Shown: piece by piece, positions 11,262-21,003 of the stretch
How the letters are laid out: each line of letters opens with the position of its first letter
Position numbering within the stretch: the first letter of the stretch is position 1
Source: Lepidodermella squamata
Taxonomy: Eukaryota > Gastrotricha
Direction: 5' to 3'
Length of the DNA stretch: 64,000 bases
NCBI GenBank assembly: GCA_047495785.1
Contig: JBLDXI010000010.1
Coordinates: 2,356,001 to 2,420,000, forward strand
The notes under the pieces: model-generated
What the model saw: the letters and a program-made list of their open reading frames with translations, nothing else
The model's database searches: none
What the model was told of the DNA's origin: nothing
Position numbers and translations under genes: made by a program

Positions 11262-11623
11262 ATGTCGATCAAATTCGCTATCGCCGTTATTCTGATTGCT
11301 GCTTACGCCGAAGGTAGGCTTATTATTTGTAATAATTGACTACTTTGCCGCGTGTTCTAAAATATTGTGTGTTTTCAGCGACTAACCCCGAGGAGGTCAT
11401 TTTCGGAATGTCATCTTCCAACTGCAGATCTGACTCAAATGTCATCGAGACCGTGTACTTCCCGATCGGTCAAGGGCCTTGCCGTTTAGCGTGCGCCGCA
11501 CGAAGCAATTGCGCTGCTTTCAAGTACTTCACTGTAGATGGCGAGTGTTCTCTGCTGACTTCGTGCATTGGAAAGGGCTACACTAATTGGTCGGCTGGAG
11601 TACGCGACGCGATTAGATATTAG
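11262..11623 (+). CDS. small secreted cysteine-rich protein, PAN/apple-like, copy 1
   Basis: Exons 11262-11313 and 11379-11623 give 98 residues across a 65-bp intron (donor GTAGGC, acceptor TTTCAG). The first exon encodes a signal peptide (MSIKFAIAVILIAAYAE). The mature part has six cysteines in a pattern resembling the core of PAN/apple domains: GPCRLACAARSNCAAFKYF, then GECSLL and SC. PAN-like modules bind proteins or sugars, but the partner here is unknown. Coding sequence, intron and promoter are duplicated at 17620-17981. A third, 5'-truncated copy lies at 19312-19562. The surroundings are mobile-element debris, so the family was probably spread by segmental duplication. Confidence 0.7.
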
Positions 11624-11965
11624 ACTCGCCTGAACAACGTTGCACCTTCGCTGACGTGGCTGACGTGAGAGCATGATGATGACGAGTCTATCTTGAAGTA
11701 AATAGTTGAGAGGCCGCGCATTTTTCACTTGTTAAGCATTTTTCGTGACCCACCATTGCGGTACACCCAAGCATCTATAGAGTTTACAATTTTACTGGAG
11801 AATCACTGCTATTTCCCAAGGGATGTTAAACAATTTCTTTCTCTTCTCCACGGGTTCACCGGAGAAAATGTAAATTTACGAGATATAAATCACGGGAAGG
11901 TATAAACCTTAAGTAAAAAAGAGAGCGACCGTATTTTGCTTCTAACAACAACTTTATTTTTAATT
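11624..11965. other. 3' flank of PAN-like gene copy 1
   Basis: 342 bp of duplicated AT-rich sequence between the PAN-like stop and the PLE tail. No gene was recognised. Confidence 0.4.
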
Positions 11966-12010
11966 TTATGCGACGTTTCGGCCCTTGCGCGGACCATCAT
12001 CAGGCTATAA
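11966..12010 (-). ncRNA. hammerhead-like ribozyme of PLE tail, copy 1
   Basis: Read on the minus strand: CTGATGA (12003-11997), a 5-bp stem GGTCC/GGGCC with loop GCGCAA, then GAAAC followed directly by GTC. Flanking UUAU(A)GC and GC-AUAA can pair as stem I with one bulged A. This is the type I hammerhead core known from Penelope-like retroelements. ACGU at stem III has no loop, so self-closure is impossible and a dimer would be needed. It lies downstream of the GIY-YIG frame on the same strand, the position expected for a PLE terminal repeat. Confidence 0.65.
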
Positions 12011-12080
12011 CAAAGAAAAAGCATAACAAGAATTAGTACAGTAAAAGGACGAAATCACAACAAAGAATCAGGATAAAATA

Positions 12081-12415
12081 TCAAAATAGTTTCAATTTTA
12101 TGGAGTCGGACAGCACGTTGAGGCTCACAGCAATCTTCGTTTTCTTAATGAGTAAGCTCTCGTGCACCAAGCAGTCCCATCTGTTACGACACTTGCGTAA
12201 CACCCTGAAATGGGCATGAATATTGAAGCTATTCGGCAGTTTGTGAGTGGCCAGGTGTTTGCCAATTGAGCTTGACGAAAGTTTATGTTCCTCGACCCGT
12301 TGATGCAGGTGCCGTGAGGTCATACCGACATAGCCAGCGTCGCACTGGCCACATGAGAATTTGTACACGACACACTGGCGGTTGACGAGTTCAGGCTTGG
12401 TTTCCTTAGCACCAA
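12081..12415 (-). pseudogene. PLE GIY-YIG endonuclease fragment, copy 1
   Basis: Minus-strand remnant of the C-terminal GIY-YIG nuclease of a Penelope-like element: [10 protein letters not shown], then [20 protein letters not shown], and a later Glu in HESLLIKK. The frame is cut at 12415, where a tRNA cassette begins. The matching copy at 18439-18927 runs 154 bases further. No reverse transcriptase part is present, so the element is 5'-truncated and dead. Confidence 0.8.
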
Positions 12416-12484
12416 GATTTCTGCAGCAGTGGCACTATTCGCGTAGAGAAGCCTAGCCAGGTTATGAAATTTTGCGAGAAAAAT

Positions 12485-12557
12485 TGGAGGATACGGGCGT
12501 CGATCCCGTTACCTCTCGCATGCTAAGCGAGCGCTCTACCATGTGAGCTAATCCCCC
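12485..12557 (-). tRNA. tRNA-Ala (AGC)
   Basis: 73-nt cloverleaf. Acceptor GGGGGAT pairs with ATCCTCC (one G-U), the anticodon loop is TTAGCAT, and the T-arm is degenerate (GGGATCGACGCCC). Same as the copies at 21957 and 50281. Confidence 0.92.
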
Positions 12558-12632
12558 GTGGTAGTAACCAGACGATTTTTTGCTGTCATTTCATATAGCA
12601 GCGGTTTCGGCAAATTGCCTTGAAAAAGCTTG

Positions 12633-12705
12633 CGCCCTCCGGGGGACTCGAACCCCCGACCCTGTGATTAAAAGTCACATGCTCTACCGACTGAGCTAGG
12701 AAGGC
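12633..12705 (-). tRNA. tRNA-Lys (TTT)
   Basis: 73-nt cloverleaf with acceptor GCCTTCC/GGAGGGC, anticodon loop CTTTTAA and T-arm GGGGGTTCGAGTCCCCC. Canonical A and B boxes. Confidence 0.95.
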
Positions 12706-12802
12706 CCATGTTGATGGCGGCTGTTTATAGAGCTGGTGAAGATTTCGACGCTGCTGAATTTCCAAGCGGCAATAAGCCGCCCTCACCTGGTGCAAAATTA
12801 GT

Positions 12803-12875
12803 CGACGCTGATGGGACTCGAACCCACAATCTTCGGATCCGAAGTCCGACGCGATAGCCATTTCGCCACAACGCC
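12803..12875 (-). tRNA. tRNA-Arg (TCG)
   Basis: 73 nt. Acceptor GGCGTTG/CAGCGTC with two G-U pairs, anticodon loop CTTCGGA, T-arm GTGGGTTCGAGTCCCAT. The 50592 copy has a better acceptor pair (GGCGCTG). Confidence 0.93.
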
Positions 12876-12933
12876 CGTTCAGAAGTTTAGCGGCTGAGAA
12901 TCAAGTATGTAGTGATTTGTTGGAGTGTTTTTG

Positions 12934-13267
12934 ACATCCAGCATACCGAAGAGCGAGCAGCTTTTTTCGGTTCTATAGTTCAGTTGTTAGAGTTCACTGC
13001 GAGCAGAGAGAGCAGAGAGCTGCTTAACCAGCGCACTCTCTTCTCGATAATAAGCGATACTATATCTCGTCTCGATAATAAGCGAGGCCCAATTGAACCC
13101 TCGATTCATTATCCCTGCGGCTTTGGTGCCGTTTCGGTCTATCCTTCGATCGTCGGTGGAAAGCCATTGGAAATTACCGGTGAAATTGGCTGAGAGGTGC
13201 CACAGCTCGCAGCGCAACATAAGCATATGCTTGGTTGATTCCACGCTCGATTCCACGCTCGATAGGC
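12934..13267. repeat. 334-bp duplicated unit, copy 1
   Basis: Near-identical to 18917-19250. It contains AGAGAGCAGAGAG and repeated CTCGATAATAAGCGA and CCACGCTCGATT motifs. No coding sense seen. The 298 bp that follow up to 13566 hold nothing recognised. Confidence 0.8.
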
Positions 13268-13566
13268 TCGATAGGCGATGTAGCCGCTCCGCGCACCGCA
13301 AGTTCCCCGGCGCGCAACTTCATCCCCGTAATTCCGCATTTTATCACCGGTGACGACACCTTTGTTAGTGTTTTTCTGATAGCATTTCAAGCATTTAATA
13401 AGGCAGCCGGCGTCATTTTTTCTAAATATGGCTCAATTAGACGTATGCGCTAAGCCTAAACAAGCCATTTTTATGCCGTTTTTCGCAGATCTTAAGCGTT
13501 TAACCCCGGAAACTTTCACCTAAGTGCGGTTATACCTTGCGGAAACAGTGTTTCTAAGTACAGTAA

Positions 13567-13867
13567 CATTGTGTTTGAGGTTGTAAGTTGAAAAAAATCT
13601 GCACGCTGATTGGTCAGTTGGCTCGTATCCATGACTCCGCCTTGCTACTTGATCGTGCGATCCATAAAATGTTTGCAAAAAATATCTTTTTATGAATGGT
13701 TTTACGCATTTGTTGGAAACGCGTGCAACGATACGGCCTTCATAAAAATAATAAAAGCCACAAATTATATAGATCGCACGATCAAGTAGCAAGGCGGAGT
13801 CATGGATACGAGCCAACTGACCAATCAGCGTGCAGATTTTTTTCAACTTACAACCTCAAACACAATG
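13567..13867. mobile_element. 301-bp palindromic MITE-like element
   Basis: Two nearly perfect inverted arms of about 100 bp (13567-13667 and 13768-13867) around a 100-bp centre. The ends are CATTGTGTTTGAGG and CCTCAAACACAATG. The same peptide appears on both strands only because the arms are inverted copies. No transposase, and no clear target duplication could be assigned. Confidence 0.75.
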
Positions 13868-14028
13868 AATGTATTCTCTACAAGATTACCACAGCCGTTT
13901 TTGTAGGATGATGGTTATTTTTAGCACGTCTGCCCTAACCGCCAGCCGGTCTTTCAGAGCATAGATCTCATTATCACCATCTTCAAGGAGGTCTATGCCT
14001 TCAAATCACCCGTCAAAAACACTGTCTC

Positions 14029-15135
14029 TCATTGTTTTCTTGTAAAGCAGAGTAAATACTACTTAGTTACCGTTACTTTTTGGAGGGTCACCGCGGTTTT
14101 TCACTTGCTGCTGCTATGGATGCATTCTGTCGATAAATGGAGTTTTTCGGGATATTCGGAACATTTACAATGTTAGCAAACAATTCAGCGGTCAAATGGG
14201 GGCTCAAATGAGTGAATTCACTAGGAGACATAAATACTTTGACAATGAAACAAGAAAAAGTCGGTGTTGCCATACTAACTCGTGAGCAGGAGGGACTTCC
14301 TTCTGCCATACCTGCTGTGTTAGATCTCATCCTCTTGTTAGATGAACGATCTTCAAGATGGTCCATGTCATGAATTTTGCTTAATTAGCATTGTTACTCA
14401 TTGTTTTCTGGTAGAATAGAGTGTAAATTTCTTAGTTACCATGTCTTTTTGGGGGGTCACCGTGGTTTTTCTCGTTTTACAGCTTAGGATGCATTTAGAC
14501 GTTAAAATGGAGTTATTCGGGTTTATCGGAACATTTATTGATGCTGGGAAATAATCAACGGTCAGATATGGGTAAAATTGGGTGATTTTGCTTGGAGACT
14601 ATATCAATATGACGACAAAGCAGGAAAAAGCTAGTGTTGCCGCCGTAATTCGAGCGCAGGATCGACTTTCGTCTGCCCTACACACTCTGGTTAGACGTCA
14701 TCATTGAGTCAGATCAGCAACCTTAAGGATAGCCCATTTCATGAAATAATCTGGTAAGAACAATCTTTCTCACGGTTTTCTTGTAGAATAAACTGTATAT
14801 TTTTTTGTTACCATTACTTTTAGGTTGGACAACGCGGTTTTCCGCTTTAAGTGGCTTGGCATGCATTTTTCGGGTTTTTTCGGGTTTTTCGGGATATTTT
14901 TGGTCGTAGCAAATAATTTAGCGGTTAAATTTTGGCCAACATAAGTGAACTTGCTAAGAGAATATGTCAGTTTGACAATAAAGCAGAAAAATGCTGGTGT
15001 TGCCGCCCTAACTCGAGCGCTGGGTCGGCTTTCTGATACCATACCATCCTTGTTAGAGGACGTTTCAACGCGTTGTAGCCGCATTTCTTCGTCATTTGTG
15101 CGGTCATAAGAGGTCCATGCATGAATTTTACACAT
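14029..15135. repeat. three degenerate tandem units of about 370 bp
   Basis: Units begin near 14029, 14399 and 14770, each with CTCATTG/CTCACGG-TTTTCTTGTA, then TTAGTTACC or a variant, a G-rich GGGTCACCG-like stretch, TCGGG..ATT, a TGACAATGAA-like segment, and GGTGTTGCC. Similarity is clear but eroded. No stable frame is kept, so it looks like an old non-coding tandem duplication. Confidence 0.65.
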
Positions 15136-16462
15136 TATTTGAATACATAGCTATAGTCGGGCTAAAATTCTGCAAGTGACGTACTGTCGACGCTTTACAG
15201 TCACTGCTATTTGTTTCGAGCGGCCGCATTAGGGCTAAGGTCTGGAATCGTTTGTTTTCGCTATGGATACTTACTCTTCTGATTCTCCGAGAAATTCAGC
15301 GGACCGGACGCGTTATATTATTGCTATTTATTGCGTCGTGAAGTTACATCAATCAAATATCAAATAATTTTACCAGTAGAAATATTTACAAGAAAGTATC
15401 TATGCGAGCATGCCGGACTGTTAGGACATTTAGGACGTGTTGAAACCGATATCAGAAGGATGCATATCAAAAGACAAAGACCGGCGCGGTGCTGAACTTG
15501 TTTTTTAACCGCGGTCACACAAACAGTTACACCCGTCCGCAACTGCGGTTACCGCAGGGAAATGGATGACAGGACACAGGCATCCTCAGGGAATATTCCG
15601 GCCGCCGCCCCGCGCCGCTGCAAACGAGTGAACAATGTCTAAATTAAGCATGATGACTTCCACGTAAGGACGCGGTGTCACTGGTATGCTTGGTATGAAT
15701 GGCTTACCCAGCAATCCTTACTGAGACTTCGCCGCTTCAGACTGAGCCATCTAAGGATCTGATCTCAGACCTGTGCACCTTAAATGACGCGGCGTAGAGT
15801 GGGTGTCCATAGTTATGATGATTAGGACGGCAGTCCTTACTTAGACCAAGCTATGCTCACTTGTGAACCCCTATCCTTAGTAAGGAACATGACAACGTCA
15901 CGAACAGAGTAAACGAAATAAATTTAGCTGCTAAATCATTATAATCGAAAATACCTTGCATTTTCTTTTTGATATTAACATGTTCTGCGAGACAGTTTCG
16001 ATGATAACGGTGGTAAGGCATTTGAGATCAGCTTTGACTAGTCGGGAGGAGTTAACTACGGCATCACTGCGACGTATCACAACATCAGAATGAGAGGTTA
16101 TCAAATGTAAAGAAGGAAGGGAAAGTGTCTTCCGCATCAGCAACATCCATGCAATTAAATTAGACATGTTTTCGCCCGGCTTTCCGTCTATTTACATGAT
16201 ACCAATGCCCTTTTCATCGTGAAACAGCTGGTTGCATTGCATTTCGTCCATAAAAGGGTGCGTTTCTCTGATCCGCAGACTCAAACTTGAGCAACAATTT
16301 ATCAAGGCCGCTTGATATATCGTTAACATTCTCAATGACAGCAGAAAACCACGTTGCACCGCCGTTATTTTGATCCCAGCGGTGAATTTCAACGGCAAGG
16401 AAGCGCAATTTAAGGCTCATTTTACCGATTTTGGGTATAGCACATCGCGATAACTGGTATAG
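15136..16462. other. intergenic, no gene recognised
   Basis: 1.3 kb without a supportable gene or repeat copy. ORFs at 15931-16555 on minus lack motifs. Confidence 0.5.
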
Positions 16463-16610
16463 CACAACGCAAGTGTTTTTGCTGTGTTTGAATGGGACAC
16501 GCCAATAAAAGGCATGGGCTGAAGTGAGGAAAATGATCAAATCTCTCAAGTTCAACTTTGTGTTATTCCGCCTCCGAGATATAAAACCGAAGCCACTATG
16601 TCGATCAAAA
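16463..16610 (+). pseudogene. orphan promoter and first codons of the PAN-like gene
   Basis: Close copy of 11130-11273. The promoter block, the TATA-like ATATAAAA and the first four codons (MSIK) are present. The gene then stops at 16608-16614, joined to the interior of the foldback element (ATCTAGTCTGG). This is a deletion remnant. Confidence 0.75.
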
Positions 16611-17619
16611 TTACATCTAGTCTGGTGTAAACTTTCCTAAAATCCTCGTCGAATTGGGATAAAATTTGAGAAATTGATGACAAAAATGCTTCTTGTGATT
16701 TTTGGTGAAAAAGTTCATTTTTGAAAAATGCTAGGAATTAGACCATATTCCCAGCATGGCGTGATGTCAATCCCGCACCGTTAACCGAGAATTTCACTGT
16801 GGACCGGACAGAAACGTTTCTCAATATAACGAAATGAGATCCAAATGGGTTTTGACATTATTTCTGGAGGACTGCACCAAATTTGCAAAGCTGCAAGTTT
16901 CAGGTTGTGCAATTGTTGATTTTTGTGGAAATCGGCGACATGGATGACTATATAGTGGACCACCTCTCCACTAAATCTGAACCCTCTGACAAGAAAAATG
17001 GTTGCCACAAATCACATGGATGCAGAATAGCATTTTTCAAAAATTAACTTTTTTTACCAAATTTCTCACCAATTTTGTCACCAATTTCTCAAATTGTATC
17101 CCAATTTAACGATGATTTTGGTGACTGGTGAAACCCGCTCCTCAAAATTCATCATGGTTACGGAGTTATTAAAAAAATTCGAGGTACAAAAATTATCATC
17201 CGTACTTTAGATTGCACCTAAGATGTTTAGTAGAACACCAGCTACGCGGGCAGATAGTGTTTTCAAACAAGTTAAGCATCTGTCAAAATAAATAGCACCA
17301 GTGATCGATTCATGTGACCTGGCCGGTTATCCACATTGCTCTATATTATGTTTCCGCTTTTTGTTAAGATGAAAAGCATTTCGCCAGCAGCGTACATGCA
17401 TGGCTCATTCCTATTATACGTTTATTATATGTTTATTGCTGAAATTCCGCGAAGGTAATACCGCCCATTGTTTCAGCTGCTATCAATGACGCAAGTGTTT
17501 TTGCTGTGTTTGAATGGGACACGCCAATAAAAGGCATGGGCTGAAGTGAGGAAAATGATCAAATCTATCAAGTTCAACTTTGTGTAATTCCGCCTCCGAG
17601 ATATAAAACCGAAGCCACT

Positions 17620-17981
17620 ATGTCGATCAAATTCGCTATCGCCGTTATTCTGATTGCTGCTTACGCCGAAGGTAGGCTTATTATTTGTAATAATTGACTA
17701 CTTTGCCGCGTGTTCTAAAATATTGTGTGTTTTCAGCGACTAACCCCGAGGAGGTCATTTTCGGAATGTCATCTTCCAACTGCAGATCTGACTCAAATGT
17801 CATCGAGACCGTGTACTTCCCGATCGGTCAAGGGCCTTGCCGTTTAGCGTGCGCCGCACGAAGCAATTGCGCTGCTTTCAAGTACTTCACTGTAGATGGC
17901 GAGTGTTCTCTGCTGACTTCGTGCATTGGAAAGGGCTACACTAATTGGTCGGCTGGAGTACGCGACGCGATTAGATATTAG
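17620..17981 (+). CDS. small secreted cysteine-rich protein, PAN/apple-like, copy 2
   Basis: Exons 17620-17671 and 17737-17981, predicted to encode the same 98 residues as the copy at 11262, including signal peptide and six cysteines. The identity extends through intron and flanks, so the duplication is recent. It cannot be told whether one or both are expressed, or whether an assembly has collapsed or expanded them. The promoter block is at 17488-17619. Confidence 0.7.
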
Positions 17982-18323
17982 ACTCGCCTGAACAACGTTG
18001 CACCTTCGCTGACGTGGCTGACGTGAGAGCATGATGATGACGAGTCTATCTTGAAGTAAATAGTTGAGAGGCCGCGCATTTTTCACTTGTTAAGCATTTT
18101 TCGTGACCCACCATTGCGGTACACCCAAGCATCTATAGAGTTTACAATTTTACTGGAGAATCACTGCTATTTCCCAAGGGATGTTAAACAATTTCTTTCT
18201 CTTCTCCACGGGTTCACCGGAGAAAATGTAAATTTACGAGATATAAATCACGGGAAGGTATAAACCTTAAGTAAAAAAGAGAGCGACCGTATTTTGCTTC
18301 TAACAACAACTTTATTTTTAATT

Positions 18324-18368
18324 TTATGCGACGTTTCGGCCCTTGCGCGGACCATCATCAGGCTATAA
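18324..18368 (-). ncRNA. hammerhead-like ribozyme of PLE tail, copy 2
   Basis: Same core as 11966-12010: CTGATGA, GGTCC/GGGCC stem, GAAAC, GTC, with pairing stem I flanks. It sits 71 bases beyond the stop of the GIY-YIG frame. Confidence 0.65.
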
Positions 18369-18438
18369 CAAAGAAAAAGCATAACAAGAATTAGTACAGT
18401 AAAAGGACGAAATCACAACAAAGAATCAGGATAAAATA

Positions 18439-18927
18439 TCAAAATAGTTTCAATTTTATGGAGTCGGACAGCACGTTGAGGCTCACAGCAATCTTCGTTT
18501 TCTTAATGAGTAAGCTCTCGTGCACCAAGCAGTCCCATCTGTTACGACACTTGCGTAACACCCTGAAATGGGCATGAATATTGAAGCTATTCGGCAGTTT
18601 GTGAGTGGCCAGGTGTTTGCCAATTGAGCTTGACGAAAGTTTATGTTCCTCGACCCGTTGATGCAGGTGCCGTGAGGTCATACCGACATAGCCAGCGTCG
18701 CACTGGCCACATGAGAATTTGTACACGACACACTGGCGGTTGACGAGTTCAGGCTTGGTTTCCTTAGCACCAAAATGCTCGGCGATCTTTCGGCTAGTGA
18801 ACATGGCTTGAACAGCCACCTGGAGTTTTCCGGAAAGGTCATTCAGTCTTGATGTGACCTGTCGCATGACGAATGACGAAGTACCATACAAGGACGAGAA
18901 ATGTGCGCGACAGGTCACATCCAGCAT
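18439..18927 (-). pseudogene. PLE C-terminal GIY-YIG endonuclease, 5'-truncated
   Basis: 162 codons open on minus. The C-terminal part is a GIY-YIG nuclease with the PLE-type CxxC before the GYVG strand, then [13 protein letters not shown] and HESLLIKK. The upstream part ([13 protein letters not shown]) is typical linker sequence between RT and nuclease. The RT core is absent: sequence right of 18927 belongs to another repeat. The ORF start is therefore arbitrary and the element cannot move by itself. Confidence 0.82.
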
Positions 18928-19250
18928 ACCGAAGAGCGAGCAGCTTTTTTCGGTTCTATAGTTCAGTTGTTAGAGTTCACTGCGAGCAGAGAGAGCAGAG
19001 AGCTGCTTAACCAGCGCACTCTCTTCTCGATAATAAGCGATACTATATCTCGTCTCGATAATAAGCGAGGCCCAATTGAACCCTCGATTCATTATCCCCT
19101 CGGCTTTGGTGCCGTTTCGGTCTATCCTTCGATCGTCGGTGGAAAGCCATTGGAAATTACCGGTGAAATTGGCTGAGAGGTGCCACAGCTCGCAGCGCAA
19201 CATAAGCATATGATTGGTTGATTCCACGCTCGATTCCACGCTCGATAGGC
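18917..19250. repeat. 334-bp duplicated unit, copy 2
   Basis: Copy of 12934-13267 (same CTCGATAATAAGCGA motifs). Here it directly abuts the PLE fragment, which is presumably the arrangement before the tRNA cassette entered copy 1. Confidence 0.8.
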
Positions 19251-19311
19251 ATTATTTAGTCATAATGATTGACTATTTCGCCGCGCGCTTTAAAACTTTG
19301 TATGATTTCAG

Positions 19312-19562
19312 CAGCTGAAGCCCAGCAGGTCAATTTTCAAATGTCATATGCCAACTGCAAATCTGACTCAAATGTCATCGAGACCGTGTACTTCCCGATC
19401 GGTCAAGGGCCTTGCCGTTTAGCGTGCGCCGCACGAAGCAATTGCGCTGCTTTCAAGTACTTCACTGTAGATGGCGAGTGTTCGCTGCTGAGTTCGTGCA
19501 TTAAAAATGGCTACACTAATTGGATTGCTGGAGTCCGCGACGCAATAAAAATCTTCGCCTGA
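19312..19562 (+). pseudogene. PAN-like gene copy 3, 5'-truncated
   Basis: The second exon is intact to a TGA stop and preceded by the end of the intron (acceptor TTTCAG at 19311). Exon 1 and promoter are missing; a repeat junction lies at about 19250. The exon keeps all six cysteines (SYANCKSDSN, GPCRLAC, SNC, GECSLL, SSC) and differs at both ends from copies 1 and 2. Its middle 123 bp (19361-19483) is identical to them. It could be a silent donor or a relic, and expression is unlikely without a signal peptide exon. Confidence 0.7.
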
Positions 19563-19589
19563 ACAAAGTATCGATTCACAGATGAATTG

Positions 19590-20428
19590 TTTTCTCAGTC
19601 CATTACAAATAACAAGCAGGCATTATCTTACCAACAGCTACTCACAGATAAATACTATTGAGGCTTAGCCATGAATCAATTAGTACGGATGATAATTTTT
19701 TGCCTCGCATTTTTTTAATAACTCCGTAACCATGATGAATTTTGAGGATGATGAATTTTCGATAGATCTAGTCTGGTGTAAACTTTCCTAAAATCCTCGT
19801 CGAATTGGGATAAAATTTGAGAAATTGATGACAAAAATGCTTCTTGTGATTTTTGGTGAAAAAGTTCATTTTTGAAAAATGCTATTTTCCAGGTTTTAGT
19901 AATTTTTGTCATTTTCCTGTCGTAAAGCTAAATTAGACCATATTCCTAGCATGGCGTGATGTCAATCCCGCACCGTTAACCGAGAATTTCACTGTGGACC
20001 GGACAGAAACGTTTCTCAATATAACGAAATGAGATCCAAATGGGTTTTGACATTATTTCTGGAGGACTGCACCAAATTTGCAAAGCTGCAAGTTTCAGGT
20101 TGTGCAATTGTTGATTTTTGTGGAAATCGGCGACATGGATGACTATATAGTGGACCACCTCTCCACTAAATCTGAACCCTCTGACAAGAAAAATGGTTGC
20201 CACAAATCACATGGATGCAGAATAGCATTTTTCAAAAATGAACTTTTTTTTTACCAAATTTCTCACCAATTTTGTCACCAATTTCTCAAATTGTATCCCA
20301 ATTTAACGATGATTTTGGTGACTGGTGAAACCCGCTCCTCAAAATTCATCATGGTTACGGAGTTATTAAAAAAATTCGAGGTAAAAAAATTATCATCCGT
20401 ACTTTAGATTGCACCTAAGATGTTTAGT
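19590..20428. repeat. repeat block with foldback element, copy 3
   Basis: Near-identical to 10037-10873. The element proper is 19682-20403 with both inverted termini present. It directly follows PAN-like copy 3. Confidence 0.8.
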
Positions 20429-20551
20429 TTCCAATGCTGACTTCGTGCATTGGAAACTATAACATTGCCTTTGAGACACAGGATTATAAATTATTAAGTT
20501 TATAATTTGATGAGATTAATTGATGAATTAATTGCTTGATTGATTGATTAG

Positions 20552-20990
20552 TTAGCGTCTTTGAGTAGGTTGGCTATTTGAGTAAAGATGATTATTCAGG
20601 ATCCTAATGCTATCCTTAAGGATTTGATGGGCCATATCAACAGCTGTACTGCTGCTGATTCCGTAATCTTGAAGTAATTGGATCGCTTCTTTGGTTAGCG
20701 AGCCCCGTGTGCCGATATAAAGGCCGTGTACTTCTATCGAGTCCAAATCAAAGGCTTCGCAGATGAACTTGCTACACGGCTCGTAGATCGAACGCTTCTC
20801 AATGTCGACATCTCCGAATTGACCTTCTGATGATTCAAATCTAATTGTGGGGTCGATGATTGCTCCATGTCTGCTTCCTCTTCGAAATGCCAATATATCA
20901 AAACGCCGAGAGGATCCGTTTTCGGCTATACAGTGTCCCTCTTCAGTGACGTTGTATCCTTGGCGTCGTAGTTCCAAAGCAATCTTCTGG
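20552..20990 (-). pseudogene. LINE C-terminal endonuclease-like fragment (R2/NeSL type)
   Basis: 141 open codons on minus ending in a stop, upstream part missing. The pattern RRFDILAFRRG, GAIIDPTIRFE, VDIEKRSIYEP and EVHGLYIGTRGSL resembles the C-terminal region of site-specific non-LTR retrotransposons, with a D...D...E-K layout of a PD-(D/E)XK nuclease. TGAT/ATTA-rich sequence follows the stop, like a LINE 3' tail. The 5' end is truncated against a PLE ribozyme fragment. Confidence 0.6.
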
Positions 20991-21003
20991 CGGATTTTTA
21001 ATT

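Larger units (their letters stand above)
12417..12934. repeat. three-tRNA cassette inside PLE debris
   Basis: 518 bp apparently identical to 21889-22406 and similar to the supercluster around 50210-50730. It holds Ala, Lys and Arg tRNA genes. Compared with 18773-18917, it replaces 143 bp of PLE sequence, with homology resuming exactly on both sides. Confidence 0.85.
16615..18773. repeat. 2.2-kb segmental duplication, copy 2
   Basis: Near-identical to 10213-12415 except for a 44-bp internal deletion near 16732. It carries the right two thirds of the foldback element (to 17206), the PAN-like gene with its promoter, the ribozyme and the PLE nuclease fragment. Confidence 0.9.

Noticed and set aside
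12912-13453. Overlapping ORFs on both strands repeated at 18901-19239
   Set aside because: The unit is a non-coding repeat with CTCGATAATAAGCGA motifs; frames differ between copies.
13520-13911. Shared peptide in opposite-strand ORFs
   Set aside because: An artefact of the inverted arms of the MITE-like element.
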